Translations under genes and position numbers: made by a program
Assembly (NCBI GenBank): GCA_003854985.1
Contig: RQOG01000035.1
Span: 1 to 64,000 of the forward strand
Direction: 5' to 3'
Source of the DNA: Calditrichota bacterium
GTDB lineage: Bacteria; Calditrichota; Calditrichia; Calditrichales; Calditrichaceae
DNA: 64,000 nt
The notes under the pieces: model-generated
Seen by the model: only the letters and a program-made list of their open reading frames with translations
Databases searched by the model: none
What the model was told of the DNA's origin: nothing
Shown here: positions 26,252-35,250 of the stretch, piece by piece
How the letters are laid out: each line of letters opens with the position of its first letter
Numbering within the stretch: the first letter of the stretch is position 1

Positions 26252-27838
26252 TTAAATCTCTAAAAACCGATGCTGTGGCTTGCCGGGGTCAATACATTTG
26301 TAAACGGAATTAATCCATTCCTGACCGTATTTGTTCATAAAATAGACACTGCTGAATATGCGTTCCTGTCGTTTACCCAGCGGCCAGATATTTTTATGAA
26401 TAATATCCAGATGGTTACTCATGGTTGAATTCATTTCGTCAATTCTTTTCAGGATTCTTTTTTCAAAATTATTTATAGTCGATTTTACAGAAGTTAATGT
26501 TTTATCAAAAGGCGTTTTTAACGTCGGATCCAATTCATTTAGCTCCCCATCAATCTGTGTCTGAAATAAATTCAACTGCTTATTAATTTCTTTAAAACTG
26601 TTTTTAAGGTCGTTAAACTGCTGCTGTTTAAAAATCGAATGCTTTAGAAACCGGTTAAAATCCGGTTCTATTTCATCTGCTGATAATCCATATTTTTCCA
26701 AATATCGCTTTATTCTGTTTTCAATCAGCGTGATGGAATTTCTTGGCGTAAGATGCGGCATTGACAGTCCGAAAACTTTAAACGCCGGCAATAGCTGGCT
26801 CCAATAAGCCGTTTCCGAAGGCCCGGCTACATAGGAAACTACGGGCAATAGCCAGCTCTGCCAAATTGGACGGACCAGAACCGTGGAAGAATACTGAGCA
26901 GGGTTCCGGGAAAACGTTGTTTTAAGCTGATCGGCGCTCCAGATATCGTCCGTGTCTTTTAGGTAAAATTTATTATTTTTTCTGAAAACCGGTTGACGAC
27001 CTTTTTTATTATCAGTCAAATAGATATAGCTGTAATCGTTCTGTAACTGAACCTGTAAGGCATAGCCGTTTTGCCGGATTTCTTCCGACTGTTCGTTAAT
27101 CTTTGTAAGAAAAGACTCATTATTATCGATCAGCTTATTAATAAATGGTAAGCTTAAGTCTTTAATTCTTTTGGAAGTCGGATTGAAATACAATAATCCA
27201 AGGCTGTCAAAAATACATTGCATTTGCTGCCGGAATGAATCCAGCCATCCCGATCCCGGTTGATATATTTCGGTCAGACGGTCAAACAAATGCTCGCTGA
27301 ATTCGGTTTGCTGTAAATCGCTTTTTAAATTGTTTATTAAGTCCGTTATTTGCGGTGGTAGCATCCGTTTTGCAACAGGCAGGCGATTTTCATCCTCATG
27401 CAGGGAATAGGTGCGTATATTTCCCTTTGGCTCCTGGATATTAAAATGGTTTATCTCTTCAAAGTCATGGTCCTCGCCTTCCAGCCAGAAAACCGGTACA
27501 AAATTCTGATCCGTTAAGGCGGTATTCAGTTGTTCCGCCAGCTTAATGGCGGTCAGCGCTTTATAAACAGTATACAGGGGCGATACAAAAAGGCCTAATT
27601 GCTGGCCGGTGATAATAATGGATGCTTTGCCCTTTTTAAGACGTTCCAGATTGGTTTTCACCTTTTTCGAACGACTGCTTTTGTTATGATTAATCAGTTC
27701 TTCAATGATGGCGGGATCACGATGCTCGTTATGAACTTTTTCGCATACTTCTTTCCATTCCGGCTGTAATGGAAAATTGAATAGTTTTTCAATTTTCGGG
27801 GAAAAACTGATATAATCTTTAAAAATGTCTTTTTGCAT
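26252..27838 (-). CDS. bshC: Bacillithiol biosynthesis cysteine-adding enzyme BshC
   Basis: A 528-residue enzyme expected to ligate cysteine to glucosaminyl-malate in the last step of bacillithiol synthesis. Family hallmarks are visible: the N-terminal IIITGQQLGLFVSPLYTVYK, FVPVFWLEGEDHDFEEINHF, VRPIWQSWLLPVVSYVAGPS with ETAYWSQL, and a long C-terminal coiled coil. Length matches BshC. The window also contains bshA about 18 kb away, which supports bacillithiol production; no bshB is recognisable here. It heads a minus-strand operon with the small membrane protein and the lipoprotein. Confidence 0.92.
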   Translation of the reverse strand: MQKDIFKDYISFSPKIEKLFNFPLQPEWKEVCEKVHNEHRDPAIIEELINHNKSSRSKKVKTNLERLKKGKASIIITGQQLGLFVSPLYTVYKALTAIKLAEQLNTALTDQNFVPVFWLEGEDHDFEEINHFNIQEPKGNIRTYSLHEDENRLPVAKRMLPPQITDLINNLKSDLQQTEFSEHLFDRLTEIYQPGSGWLDSFRQQMQCIFDSLGLLYFNPTSKRIKDLSLPFINKLIDNNESFLTKINEQSEEIRQNGYALQVQLQNDYSYIYLTDNKKGRQPVFRKNNKFYLKDTDDIWSADQLKTTFSRNPAQYSSTVLVRPIWQSWLLPVVSYVAGPSETAYWSQLLPAFKVFGLSMPHLTPRNSITLIENRIKRYLEKYGLSADEIEPDFNRFLKHSIFKQQQFNDLKNSFKEINKQLNLFQTQIDGELNELDPTLKTPFDKTLTSVKSTINNFEKRILKRIDEMNSTMSNHLDIIHKNIWPLGKRQERIFSSVYFMNKYGQEWINSVYKCIDPGKPQHRFLEI

Positions 27839-27977
27839 AAGATAACCGGCTCATTTTAGTTATGAATAGATGTGTTAATATTATACACTTTTGATTGCCT
27901 TTATGCAACACAGTTATAATTAAAATAATGCCTGTTTTTTAAGACAGTCTGCGCAGAATAATCGCAATGATGCCCGG

Positions 27978-28727
27978 CTAGCTTTTCTTCCCTGAAATTA
28001 TCAGTCTGGGACTGGCGGATGAAAAAGCTCCGCCCTGATACCCGCCAAAGATTGCCGTTATAACAATTCCGGCCTGTTTTAACATATTTTCGATATCACC
28101 GGGTTCATATAAACGAACGGATTCATAATACTTTTTTACTTCCCGGCCGTCATCTATGATAATTTCCTTTTCAACGCGGTTTTTATTTATCCGCCTGATT
28201 TCCTTAATGCTCAGATCATTCTGCGTTTTATTGGAAACGGAAATCAGGTTTTCTCTGACGAAGTCTGCATTCAGATAATCAAGCACAAAAAACCCGTTCT
28301 GCTTTAAAACACGGGACATTTCGTTTATCACCAGCAGGTTTTCTTCGTCTTTGGAAAAATAACCGAAGGAGGTAAACAGATTAACTACGCCGTCGAAACC
28401 GTTTTTAAAAGGCAGCAGGCGCATGTCGCCCTGAACCAGATAGATATTATTTGATTTTGTATTTTGTTTAGAAGCCTCTTCCAGCAGAACCCGGGAAAGA
28501 TCAACGCCAATGATTTTGGCACCGGATTTGACAAATTGGAGGGCATGCCAGGCATTTCCGCAACCGACATCCAGTATCCGCATCCCGGCCGGAACAGGAT
28601 AATGATGTAAAATTAAATTGACCAGTGAAGCGGCGTCGTCTTTATCACGGTGCTCATAAACGGTAAGATAATCCTGACCAAACCAATCGGTAAACCAGTT
28701 GTTTTTATAACCAGCCTTGTTCGACAT
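27978..28727 (-). CDS. Class I SAM-dependent methyltransferase
   Basis: A protein of about 250 residues from ATG 28727 (MSNKAGYKNNWFTDWFG); a longer frame to 28778 would overlap the epimerase by 74 bp. Rossmann motif I is MRILDVGCGNAWHALQF, followed by IGVDLSRVLLEEA (acidic loop), LVQGDMRLLPF and the motif GVVNLFTSFGYF. The ending YEPGDIENMLKQAG with SPRLIISGKK is common in small-molecule methyltransferases. The substrate is unknown. It overlaps the end of the SDR gene by 23 bp and is therefore coupled to the neighbouring lipid-type cluster. Confidence 0.85.
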   Translation of the reverse strand: MSNKAGYKNNWFTDWFGQDYLTVYEHRDKDDAASLVNLILHHYPVPAGMRILDVGCGNAWHALQFVKSGAKIIGVDLSRVLLEEASKQNTKSNNIYLVQGDMRLLPFKNGFDGVVNLFTSFGYFSKDEENLLVINEMSRVLKQNGFFVLDYLNADFVRENLISVSNKTQNDLSIKEIRRINKNRVEKEIIIDDGREVKKYYESVRLYEPGDIENMLKQAGIVITAIFGGYQGGAFSSASPRLIISGKKS

Positions 28728-29685
28728 ACCATCCAATAGTTTCGGCGATGCCTTTATCAAGCGGTGTTTTTGCTTCAAAATTCAAATCCTGTTTTGCCCT
28801 TTTAGGGCTGCACACCCAGAATTCCTGCATCATCTCCCTGAATTTTTCGCGGTTAAAAATCGATGCGCTATCGGTTATGTCCGAATACAAATCAGTTAAA
28901 ACGGACAACCCTTTGGCCATAAAGGGAGGAATATAAATTCTGATGCCTTTTTTATTGATTGTTTTTAAAACGGTAACCGCAAATTCTTCCCATGAATAAG
29001 GCTGGGGATTGGTTAAAAAATAGGCTTTTCCTATTGAATTGGCGCTTTCTGCCGCAACGATCATTCCCTCAACAAGGTCTTTGACATAAATTAAACTAAG
29101 ATACTTATCATTTAAGCCCAGATTAGGTATAACGCCCTTCTTAACGATTCTCATAAAATTCAGTATATCCATATCGCGGGGGCCATAAACCGATGGGGGG
29201 CGCACCAAAGTAATCGGCAGTTTATCCCTGTATTTTTTAAGATATTCTTCGCTGGCTAATTTACTCTTCCCATAGGGCGTTAACGGGTGAGGTTCGGCGC
29301 TTTCATCCAAAGGTAAAATCGTCGGGCTTGAACCAATGGCCGACTGGGAACTTACATATAAAAAACGTTTAAGTTTGATGCCGGATTTATTTATTTCTTC
29401 GATTAAGTTTTTAGTAGCCTGATAATTGCCAAGATAGTAATCCAACTTTTTCCGGGCTTTGGTTATACCGGCGACATGATAGATATAATCGATATTTTTA
29501 AGAGCTTTTTTAAAACTGTCGGGCTTCAGCAAGTCACCAAAACAGCAATCGATATCCAGATCGGCAATCCACTTTAAATTGGATTTGCTGCGAATCAGAA
29601 CTTTTACCCGGTAACCTTTCTTTAACAGCGCTTCCGTTAAAAAACCTCCGATAAATCCTGATGCTCCTGTAACCAATACTCTCAT
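28705..29685 (-). CDS. NAD-dependent epimerase/dehydratase (extended SDR)
   Basis: A 326-residue extended short-chain dehydrogenase. The NAD site is VTGASGFIGGFL, followed by DLLKPDSFKKAL, IYHVAGITKA, VSSQSAIG (catalytic Ser) and YGKSKLASE (YxxxK). It is a paralogue-like match to the SDR at 32263 (both share ALKN-D-HVAG and YGxSK/YSETK regions). Divergent from the serine palmitoyltransferase gene. In bacterial sphingolipid clusters an SDR (CerR) reduces 3-oxoceramide; this is one of two candidates, the other being 32263-33246. A role in sugar metabolism is an alternative. Confidence 0.82.
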   Translation of the reverse strand: MRVLVTGASGFIGGFLTEALLKKGYRVKVLIRSKSNLKWIADLDIDCCFGDLLKPDSFKKALKNIDYIYHVAGITKARKKLDYYLGNYQATKNLIEEINKSGIKLKRFLYVSSQSAIGSSPTILPLDESAEPHPLTPYGKSKLASEEYLKKYRDKLPITLVRPPSVYGPRDMDILNFMRIVKKGVIPNLGLNDKYLSLIYVKDLVEGMIVAAESANSIGKAYFLTNPQPYSWEEFAVTVLKTINKKGIRIYIPPFMAKGLSVLTDLYSDITDSASIFNREKFREMMQEFWVCSPKRAKQDLNFEAKTPLDKGIAETIGWYVEQGWL

Positions 29686-29866
29686 AATCCGCTTTCTGTT
29701 TGCGTTTCATGGTTTAACCATATTCAGATTTTTTGGATATATTAAAAAAGTTTATTAAATTTCGCAAACCTATTTTAATAGGCGTAAGATGTTATTTTTA
29801 CGAAATTAAGCGCGTTAAAACGCATTTATTTAAACATGGAAGATTTATTAATTACTTGGAGGCCGT

Positions 29867-31054
29867 TTGGATATTTTTGAAAAGTGCAGAAATTTTACCA
29901 GGGTTCGGGAAACAATTGCTGCGGGTATTTACCCCTATTTTACACCCTTAACCGGTAATGATGGTCCCCGTGTCCATATCGACGGCAGGGAAATCATCAT
30001 GATTGGATCTAATAATTACCTTGGATTAACTCACGATCCCCGTGTCATTGAGGCTGCCCTGGCAGCTACCCGGCAATACGGAACAAGTTGCTCGGGTTCA
30101 AGATTCTTAAACGGCACACTGGATTTGCATATCAAATTAGAAAAGAAGTTGGCAGAATTCACGAAGCGTGAAGCCGCGCTGATATTTAGCACAGGCTATA
30201 TGACAAATGTCGGCGCTTTGTCCACCATAGCCGGAAGCAACGATTATCTGATCATTGATAAATCGGATCATGCCAGCATTTATGCCGGCATTATGGCCGC
30301 ATTACGGGCAACAATAAAACGATACAACCATAATGACATGGCCAGCCTGGAACAGGTGCTGCAACAGATTCCCGATGATAAAGGAAAACTTATTATCAGC
30401 GACGGTGTTTTCAGCATGGAAGGCGATATTGTAAAATTAGATGAATTGGTTAAACTTGCCCAAAAATACGGAGCGCGGGTCTATATTGACGAAGCGCATG
30501 CCCTTGGCGTCACCGGAAAAACCGGTAAAGGCACCTGTGAACTTTTTAATCTTTATGATGAAGTTGACCTGGTAATGAGTACTTTTAGTAAATCTTTAGG
30601 TTCCATCGGCGGTTTTGTAGCGGGTCCTGCGGAAGTGATCAGTTATCTTCAGCATAAAGCATCTGCGCTTATTTTCAGCGCTGCTCCGACTGCCGCAACT
30701 ACGGCCACCGTTTTAAAAATACTGGAAATAATGGAAGAGGAACCGGAACATGTTCAGCGGTTGCAGAAAATATCAAAAATGATGCAGAGCGAATTTAAAA
30801 GAATCGGCTTTGATACCGGGGTAAGTAAAGATACGCCGATTATCCCATTATATGTGCGGAACGATGAGCGTACTTTTTTATTCTGGAAAAAATTATTTGA
30901 AGCAGGTATTTTCGCCAATGCCGTTGTCAGTCCGGCCGTTCCCCCGGATGAAAGTATAATCAGAACGAGTTTTATGTCTACCCATTCGGAAGACGATTTA
31001 TCAAAAGTCCTGGAAATTGTTACAAAAGTAGCCCGGGATCTGAGCGTTATCTAA
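29867..31054 (+). CDS. Serine palmitoyltransferase-like alpha-oxoamine synthase
   Basis: A 395-residue PLP enzyme of the KBL/BioF/SPT family. From its phrases AAGIYPYFTPLTG, GSNNYLGLTHDPRVIEA, GTSCSGSRFLNGTLDLHIKL and DGVFSMEGDIVKLDEL it resembles Bacteroidetes serine palmitoyltransferase very closely (recalled, not searched). The PLP lysine is in STFSKSLGSIGGF and DEAHALGV supplies the ring-stacking His/Asp region. It should condense serine with an acyl thioester to give 3-ketosphinganine, though cysteate-using relatives that make sulfonolipid bases look alike. The start is TTG at 29867, four bases after GGAGG. It precedes the ceramide synthase candidate. Confidence 0.85.
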   Translation: MDIFEKCRNFTRVRETIAAGIYPYFTPLTGNDGPRVHIDGREIIMIGSNNYLGLTHDPRVIEAALAATRQYGTSCSGSRFLNGTLDLHIKLEKKLAEFTKREAALIFSTGYMTNVGALSTIAGSNDYLIIDKSDHASIYAGIMAALRATIKRYNHNDMASLEQVLQQIPDDKGKLIISDGVFSMEGDIVKLDELVKLAQKYGARVYIDEAHALGVTGKTGKGTCELFNLYDEVDLVMSTFSKSLGSIGGFVAGPAEVISYLQHKASALIFSAAPTAATTATVLKILEIMEEEPEHVQRLQKISKMMQSEFKRIGFDTGVSKDTPIIPLYVRNDERTFLFWKKLFEAGIFANAVVSPAVPPDESIIRTSFMSTHSEDDLSKVLEIVTKVARDLSVI

Positions 31055-31135
31055 GTTTGGTTTTGGCGAAATAAGAATCGTGATATGAAACTTTAATTTA
31101 TAATAGTCTATTTATTAAAGACGGATAATCAGGAT

Positions 31136-32266
31136 ATGGCCATAGAAATAATTCCGGTAAGAAATTCAAAACAGTTAAAACATTTTTTAAAATTCGAATG
31201 GCAAATTAATAAGGATGTAAAGAACTGGATCAGTCCATTATATATGGAACGAAAGAAACTGCTGGATACTAAAAGGAATCCTTTTTTTGAACATGCGGAA
31301 ATCGAATTTTTTCTTGCCTATAAAGATGAAAAGTTATGCGGACGGATTGCTGCAATCACCAACCAGAATTACAATGATTTTCAGGGAAATAAAGCCGGCA
31401 TGTGGGGATTTTTCGAATGTATCAACGATCAGGAAGCGGCTAATGCCCTTTTTAAGGCGGCGGCAGACTGGTTAAAAAGCAAGGGCAAAGACGAAATGAT
31501 CGGTCCGATGAATCCCTCTACAAATGACGAGTGCGGCATGCTTATTGACGGATTTGATACGCCACCATTTTTAATGATGACGCACACGCTTCCTTATTAT
31601 CCTAAACTAACCGAAGGTTTTGGAAACAAAAAAGCAAAAGATCTTTATGCCTGGCTTCTCACAACAGAAACAGCCATTAAAAGTATCCCGGAAAAAATGG
31701 TACGCGTATCTGAAAAAATTCTGGATAAATACAACATACAAATTCGCAATATCCGAATTAAAGATATAAAGAATGAAATTAAGCTAATCAAAGAAGTGTA
31801 TAACGATGCCTGGAGCCGTAATTGGGGATTTGTTCCCTTTACAGATGTCGAAATTGACATACTGGCTGCCGACTTGAAAACTATAGCCGATGAGCGAATG
31901 ATTTTTATTGCAGAGAAAGCAGGGAAACCCGTCGGCTTTTGTGTTTCCCTGCCAAATCTGAATGAAATCATGGTTAAAATCCCGAACGGCCGGCTGTTGC
32001 CAACAGGAATATTCAAATTGTTGTTCGGTTTAAAAAAGATCAAACAGGTCCGGGTTATCATATTGGGCGTCATTAAAGAAATCCAGTCTCTCGGACTCAG
32101 TTCTGTATTTTTTATCAATACCATTCTGAATGCAAAAAAATACGGGTATACCGGCGGTGAACTTTCCTGGATACTGGAAGATAACCATGCGATGAATAAG
32201 GTCATTGAAATTGTAGGTTCAAATATATACAAGACTTACAGGATCTATACTTATCCCTTAAACTAA
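31136..32266 (+). CDS. Bacterial ceramide synthase candidate (GNAT-fold)
   Basis: A 376-residue cytosolic protein with a GNAT-like pattern: ISPLYMERKKLLDTKRNPFF, CGRIAAITNQNYN, GMWGFFECINDQEAANALF, DEMIGPMNPSTNDECGMLID and GFDTPPFLMMTHTLPYYP. This architecture is that of the bCerS family, which N-acylates a long-chain base in bacteria, and it lies 81 bp downstream of the serine palmitoyltransferase gene on the same strand. The C-terminal part repeats acyltransferase features (AGKPVGFCVSLPNLNE). Function is inferred from family memory plus context; other lipid or amine acyl acceptors are possible. The stop overlaps the convergent SDR gene by 4 bp. Confidence 0.75.
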   Translation: MAIEIIPVRNSKQLKHFLKFEWQINKDVKNWISPLYMERKKLLDTKRNPFFEHAEIEFFLAYKDEKLCGRIAAITNQNYNDFQGNKAGMWGFFECINDQEAANALFKAAADWLKSKGKDEMIGPMNPSTNDECGMLIDGFDTPPFLMMTHTLPYYPKLTEGFGNKKAKDLYAWLLTTETAIKSIPEKMVRVSEKILDKYNIQIRNIRIKDIKNEIKLIKEVYNDAWSRNWGFVPFTDVEIDILAADLKTIADERMIFIAEKAGKPVGFCVSLPNLNEIMVKIPNGRLLPTGIFKLLFGLKKIKQVRVIILGVIKEIQSLGLSSVFFINTILNAKKYGYTGGELSWILEDNHAMNKVIEIVGSNIYKTYRIYTYPLN

Positions 32267-33246
32267 CCGCGGTTTTTGTACCACTGTACGGTTCGTTTAA
32301 CAGCCTCATTAAAATCAACTTTGGGTGTATATCCTAATATCCGTTTTGCCTTTTCGATGGATAAATAATAATCCCTGCCTCCGTTGGAGATACGATAGCG
32401 GGTCAACAACGGGGCCGTTTTAATGCCCAATATCTTATAGATTAACTCCATTACCCACGCTAAAAAATAAACCGGATAAAACGGAAAGGATAATTTAGGC
32501 CGCTTTATTCCCAGTTCATCGGCGAAAGCATCGGTAAAAGTTTTCCAGTCAATATCCAGTCCGTCCGTTATAAAAAAAGCCTCGCCATCGGCTTTCCCCG
32601 AAAAACAGGCCAGCAAAATTCCATCTAACACATTCTCAATGTAGGAAGGGCATGTTTTACTGGCGCCGCCATCGATATAGGCCATTTTCCCCTGTTCCAT
32701 GGCCTCCAGGTATTTTTCCATAAATGTATGATCCCTGGGACCAAATACATTACCCGGACGTATAGCGGTAATTTTCATGGATGTTTTTTTTGAATATTCA
32801 AACAACCATTTCTCGGCTTCTCTTTTCGTTTCGCTATACGGAAATATTGTAGGTTTATAGTCATCGGATTCTTTTACGGCATGGTTACGGCCAAAGCCAT
32901 AAAAGGCGGTGGTACTGATATGCACAAACCTTTTTACTTTTTGGATATCAGCCTCTTTGGCCAGATTAATTGTTCCCTGAACGTTGATTTTATGGAATGT
33001 TTTATAGCTTCCCCAGTCCGAGGCCAGACCGGCTACATGAATAACCGTATCAACATTTTTTAAAGCTGCGGATAAAGTATCAGGCTGTGTGATGTCCCCG
33101 TAATAATAATCGATAGTCATGCCTTCGAGAAAACTCAGATCGGAGGTTTTGCGAACCAGACCACGGACCGTATGCCCTTCTTTTAAAAGCCGTTCAGCAA
33201 CATGGCTGCCGATAAAACCGTTGATTCCTGTTATTAAAAATTTCAT
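32263..33246 (-). CDS. Extended SDR, ceramide reductase (CerR) candidate
   Basis: A 327-residue NAD(P)-dependent extended SDR. The dinucleotide motif is ITGINGFIGSHVAERLL, then DITQPDTLSAALKNVDTVIH, ISTTAFYG, and YSETKREAEKW (catalytic Tyr and Lys). The C-terminus (IEKAKRILGYTPKVDF) is typical of the 3-beta-HSD/epimerase type. Convergent and 4-bp overlapping with the ceramide synthase candidate. In Caulobacter a similar SDR (CerR) completes ceramide synthesis after bCerS, so this is the better placed of the two SDRs in the cluster. Substrate not proven. Confidence 0.78.
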   Translation of the reverse strand: MKFLITGINGFIGSHVAERLLKEGHTVRGLVRKTSDLSFLEGMTIDYYYGDITQPDTLSAALKNVDTVIHVAGLASDWGSYKTFHKINVQGTINLAKEADIQKVKRFVHISTTAFYGFGRNHAVKESDDYKPTIFPYSETKREAEKWLFEYSKKTSMKITAIRPGNVFGPRDHTFMEKYLEAMEQGKMAYIDGGASKTCPSYIENVLDGILLACFSGKADGEAFFITDGLDIDWKTFTDAFADELGIKRPKLSFPFYPVYFLAWVMELIYKILGIKTAPLLTRYRISNGGRDYYLSIEKAKRILGYTPKVDFNEAVKRTVQWYKNRG

Positions 33247-33255
33247 AAAACGCTT

Positions 33256-33969
33256 TCAGCGAAAGATAACAAACAAATCCGTTAAAACGCCGATACCGGC
33301 ATGTATAATAAATACATACCAGAATGAACGGGTACGCAGGGCTATAGCTCCGAAAATTATACCGACAACAATTGACCCTAATATTTCACCATCGGGTTTA
33401 CCAAGATGAATAAGACAGGATGATATGGTCTGAATTAAAATAGCGTTCATCGCACCGAATTTATCTTTTAATCCAAACAATAAAAATCCGCGGAAGAAAA
33501 ACTCCCAGGCAATGTAATAGAAAATAATATAACCGATTTCATACCAGATAATCAGGTCATGACGCTGATGCAGAATTTTTGCCAGGGGGTATTCCGCCTG
33601 AATATCAGGCATACCGGCTGCCAAATAGATTAAGGGCGCCACCAATACAATTAATACTACTATTGTGAAAATCAAACCATATCTTTTATCGCCTAAACCA
33701 AACCCGAATTCCTTTAACGGCTTCTTCATTTTAAAACGGATATACAACAGGGGAATCAGAAACACCAGTATAAAGAACGATAAAAACTGGGCTATATAGG
33801 CATAGAGTTCGCCATCCGGCAGATTTGACCAGGAGGGAAAATATTGCAGGAATTTCTGTGCCGATCCGTAATACCAGTAAAGGGTCAGCAATAAGGGTGC
33901 GCTTATTAAAATGAAATAAATGTCCGTATCTTTTCGATCAAAATGCAAAACCGAAAGCAGTGATTTCAT
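33256..33969 (-). CDS. CPBP (CAAX-type) intramembrane metalloprotease
   Basis: A 237-residue membrane protein with about seven hydrophobic segments. The ABI/CPBP signatures are present: WEFFFRGFLLFG (the E..xFRG motif), SSCLIHLGKPDGE with its histidine, and the final VFIIHAGIGVLTDLF. The second glutamate of the usual EExxxR is Phe here, as in a subset of the family. Overlaps the PAP2 gene by ATGA (33966-33969) and follows the SDR. The link to lipid synthesis is only positional. Confidence 0.82.
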   Translation of the reverse strand: MKSLLSVLHFDRKDTDIYFILISAPLLLTLYWYYGSAQKFLQYFPSWSNLPDGELYAYIAQFLSFFILVFLIPLLYIRFKMKKPLKEFGFGLGDKRYGLIFTIVVLIVLVAPLIYLAAGMPDIQAEYPLAKILHQRHDLIIWYEIGYIIFYYIAWEFFFRGFLLFGLKDKFGAMNAILIQTISSCLIHLGKPDGEILGSIVVGIIFGAIALRTRSFWYVFIIHAGIGVLTDLFVIFR

Positions 33970-34880
33970 GTTTTCCTCCGGTCAAAGTGAAATGAAAAAT
34001 ACTGCGCATACTTACCATAGATCCATCCGCCGGCATACCAGGTTATCAATGCGAGAACAAATCCAACAATCACATCAATCACATAATGATATCGCAAATA
34101 TACCAAAGAAATAGTAATCAGAATCGATATGGGTAAAAATATGAGATAAATAAGGCGGTTATACCTTTTCGCGGTCAGCATGGTTAATAACAGAATAGCG
34201 GCATGCAGGCTGGGAAAGGCATCCAGTTTATTCGGTTCCATCAGGTTAATCAGATTTCTTATGCTTTCGGAAAACAGAACGCCGGTCAATGGTGTCTGCT
34301 GTAAATCCGCCAGATAAAATCTTGGTCCTTGAACCGGAACAATAAAATAGATGATATAAGCGATATAATAGCAAAGTAAAAAAATCAGGAAAATCTCTGC
34401 TATCTCTCGCAGCATATTTTTTTTATATAGCCAGCCGACGATTATCAACGGCATAGGAAAGTATATACTATAAGAGAAATACAGGATTTCCGTTAACCAG
34501 GGAGTTATAAACTGCTCAATCCAAACGGTAGGATTAACGCCCAGTAGTTTTAAATCGATAGCGGCCATCACCGCATCATAACGGTTGGTATTAAAATAGG
34601 GTAATATCATGAAAAAAGATTCAAAGATAACCACTATAAAAAATACCGGATAAATAAACATCAATAATTTCTTAAAGGTCTGGTTCTTGCCTTCCCGATG
34701 TCGTAATCCAGCCATTGAGAATAGAAAAATGTACAAAAATAATAACAGAACTATAATCTCTGTCTGGTAAGGCGTTCTGGAAAGTGAAAAAAAGGATAGG
34801 ACTGTAATGATAATTAAATAGATAAAACTGACATTATCTACAATACTAAAAGTCCTTATTTTTTTGACAAAAAAGTCCAT
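33966..34880 (-). CDS. PAP2-fold membrane protein, lipid headgroup enzyme candidate
   Basis: A 304-residue protein with six or more membrane segments. The active region is split in the C-terminal half: GPRFYLADL, then NKLDAFPSLHAAILLL (a PSxH-type motif) and LRYHYVIDVIVGFVLALI (RxxxHxxxD). This arrangement is found in the AUR1/inositol phosphorylceramide synthase and PAP2_3 group, which transfer a phosphoheadgroup to a lipid alcohol. With serine palmitoyltransferase and ceramide synthase candidates next to it, transfer of a headgroup to ceramide is an attractive inference; a plain lipid phosphatase remains possible. First gene before the CPBP gene, with ATGA overlap. Confidence 0.72.
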   Translation of the reverse strand: MDFFVKKIRTFSIVDNVSFIYLIIITVLSFFSLSRTPYQTEIIVLLLFLYIFLFSMAGLRHREGKNQTFKKLLMFIYPVFFIVVIFESFFMILPYFNTNRYDAVMAAIDLKLLGVNPTVWIEQFITPWLTEILYFSYSIYFPMPLIIVGWLYKKNMLREIAEIFLIFLLCYYIAYIIYFIVPVQGPRFYLADLQQTPLTGVLFSESIRNLINLMEPNKLDAFPSLHAAILLLTMLTAKRYNRLIYLIFLPISILITISLVYLRYHYVIDVIVGFVLALITWYAGGWIYGKYAQYFSFHFDRRKT

Positions 34881-34980
34881 CCGGCCTTTTTAATCCTTTT
34901 CCATCCATAATGCTAATACTATCTATAAAAAACAGACAACACCTGTGTACTGACAATTATTATAAAAGAAGGATAAATTG

Positions 34981-35217
34981 TTAATATTCATCCTCATTGT
35001 AATAATCCTCGTTCGAGGTAAATGCCGTTGAATTAAATTTCTTTTCTTTTTTACAGAAATCAAAGAACTCACAGTCCTGGCATTCGAAATCATCACAAGT
35101 CACCATATCCTCACAGGTTCCGTTCATATCGAGGGTAATAGATTCTTTGTAACACAAAGAATCGTGGTTATAATGGCACTCCTCGCATCCACACGTTAGA
35201 TTCTCAAAATAACTCAT
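34981..35217 (-). CDS. Small cysteine-rich acidic protein
   Basis: A 78-residue protein with nine cysteines: an N-terminal TCGCEEC followed by a further Cys, and a second group in TCEDMVTCDDFECQDCEFFDFC. The rest is very acidic (NEDYYNEDEY at the end) and has no signal peptide. A strong AAGGAGG precedes ATG 35217 on the minus strand, which supports expression. The arrangement suggests a metal-binding (zinc-ribbon or cluster) protein. I do not recognise the family; a DUF1540-like character is only a guess. It lies between the PAP2 and rhomboid genes. Confidence 0.68.
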   Translation of the reverse strand: MSYFENLTCGCEECHYNHDSLCYKESITLDMNGTCEDMVTCDDFECQDCEFFDFCKKEKKFNSTAFTSNEDYYNEDEY

Positions 35218-35250
35218 ACAGCAGGCCTCCTTAAAAAAACCTGAATTTAT

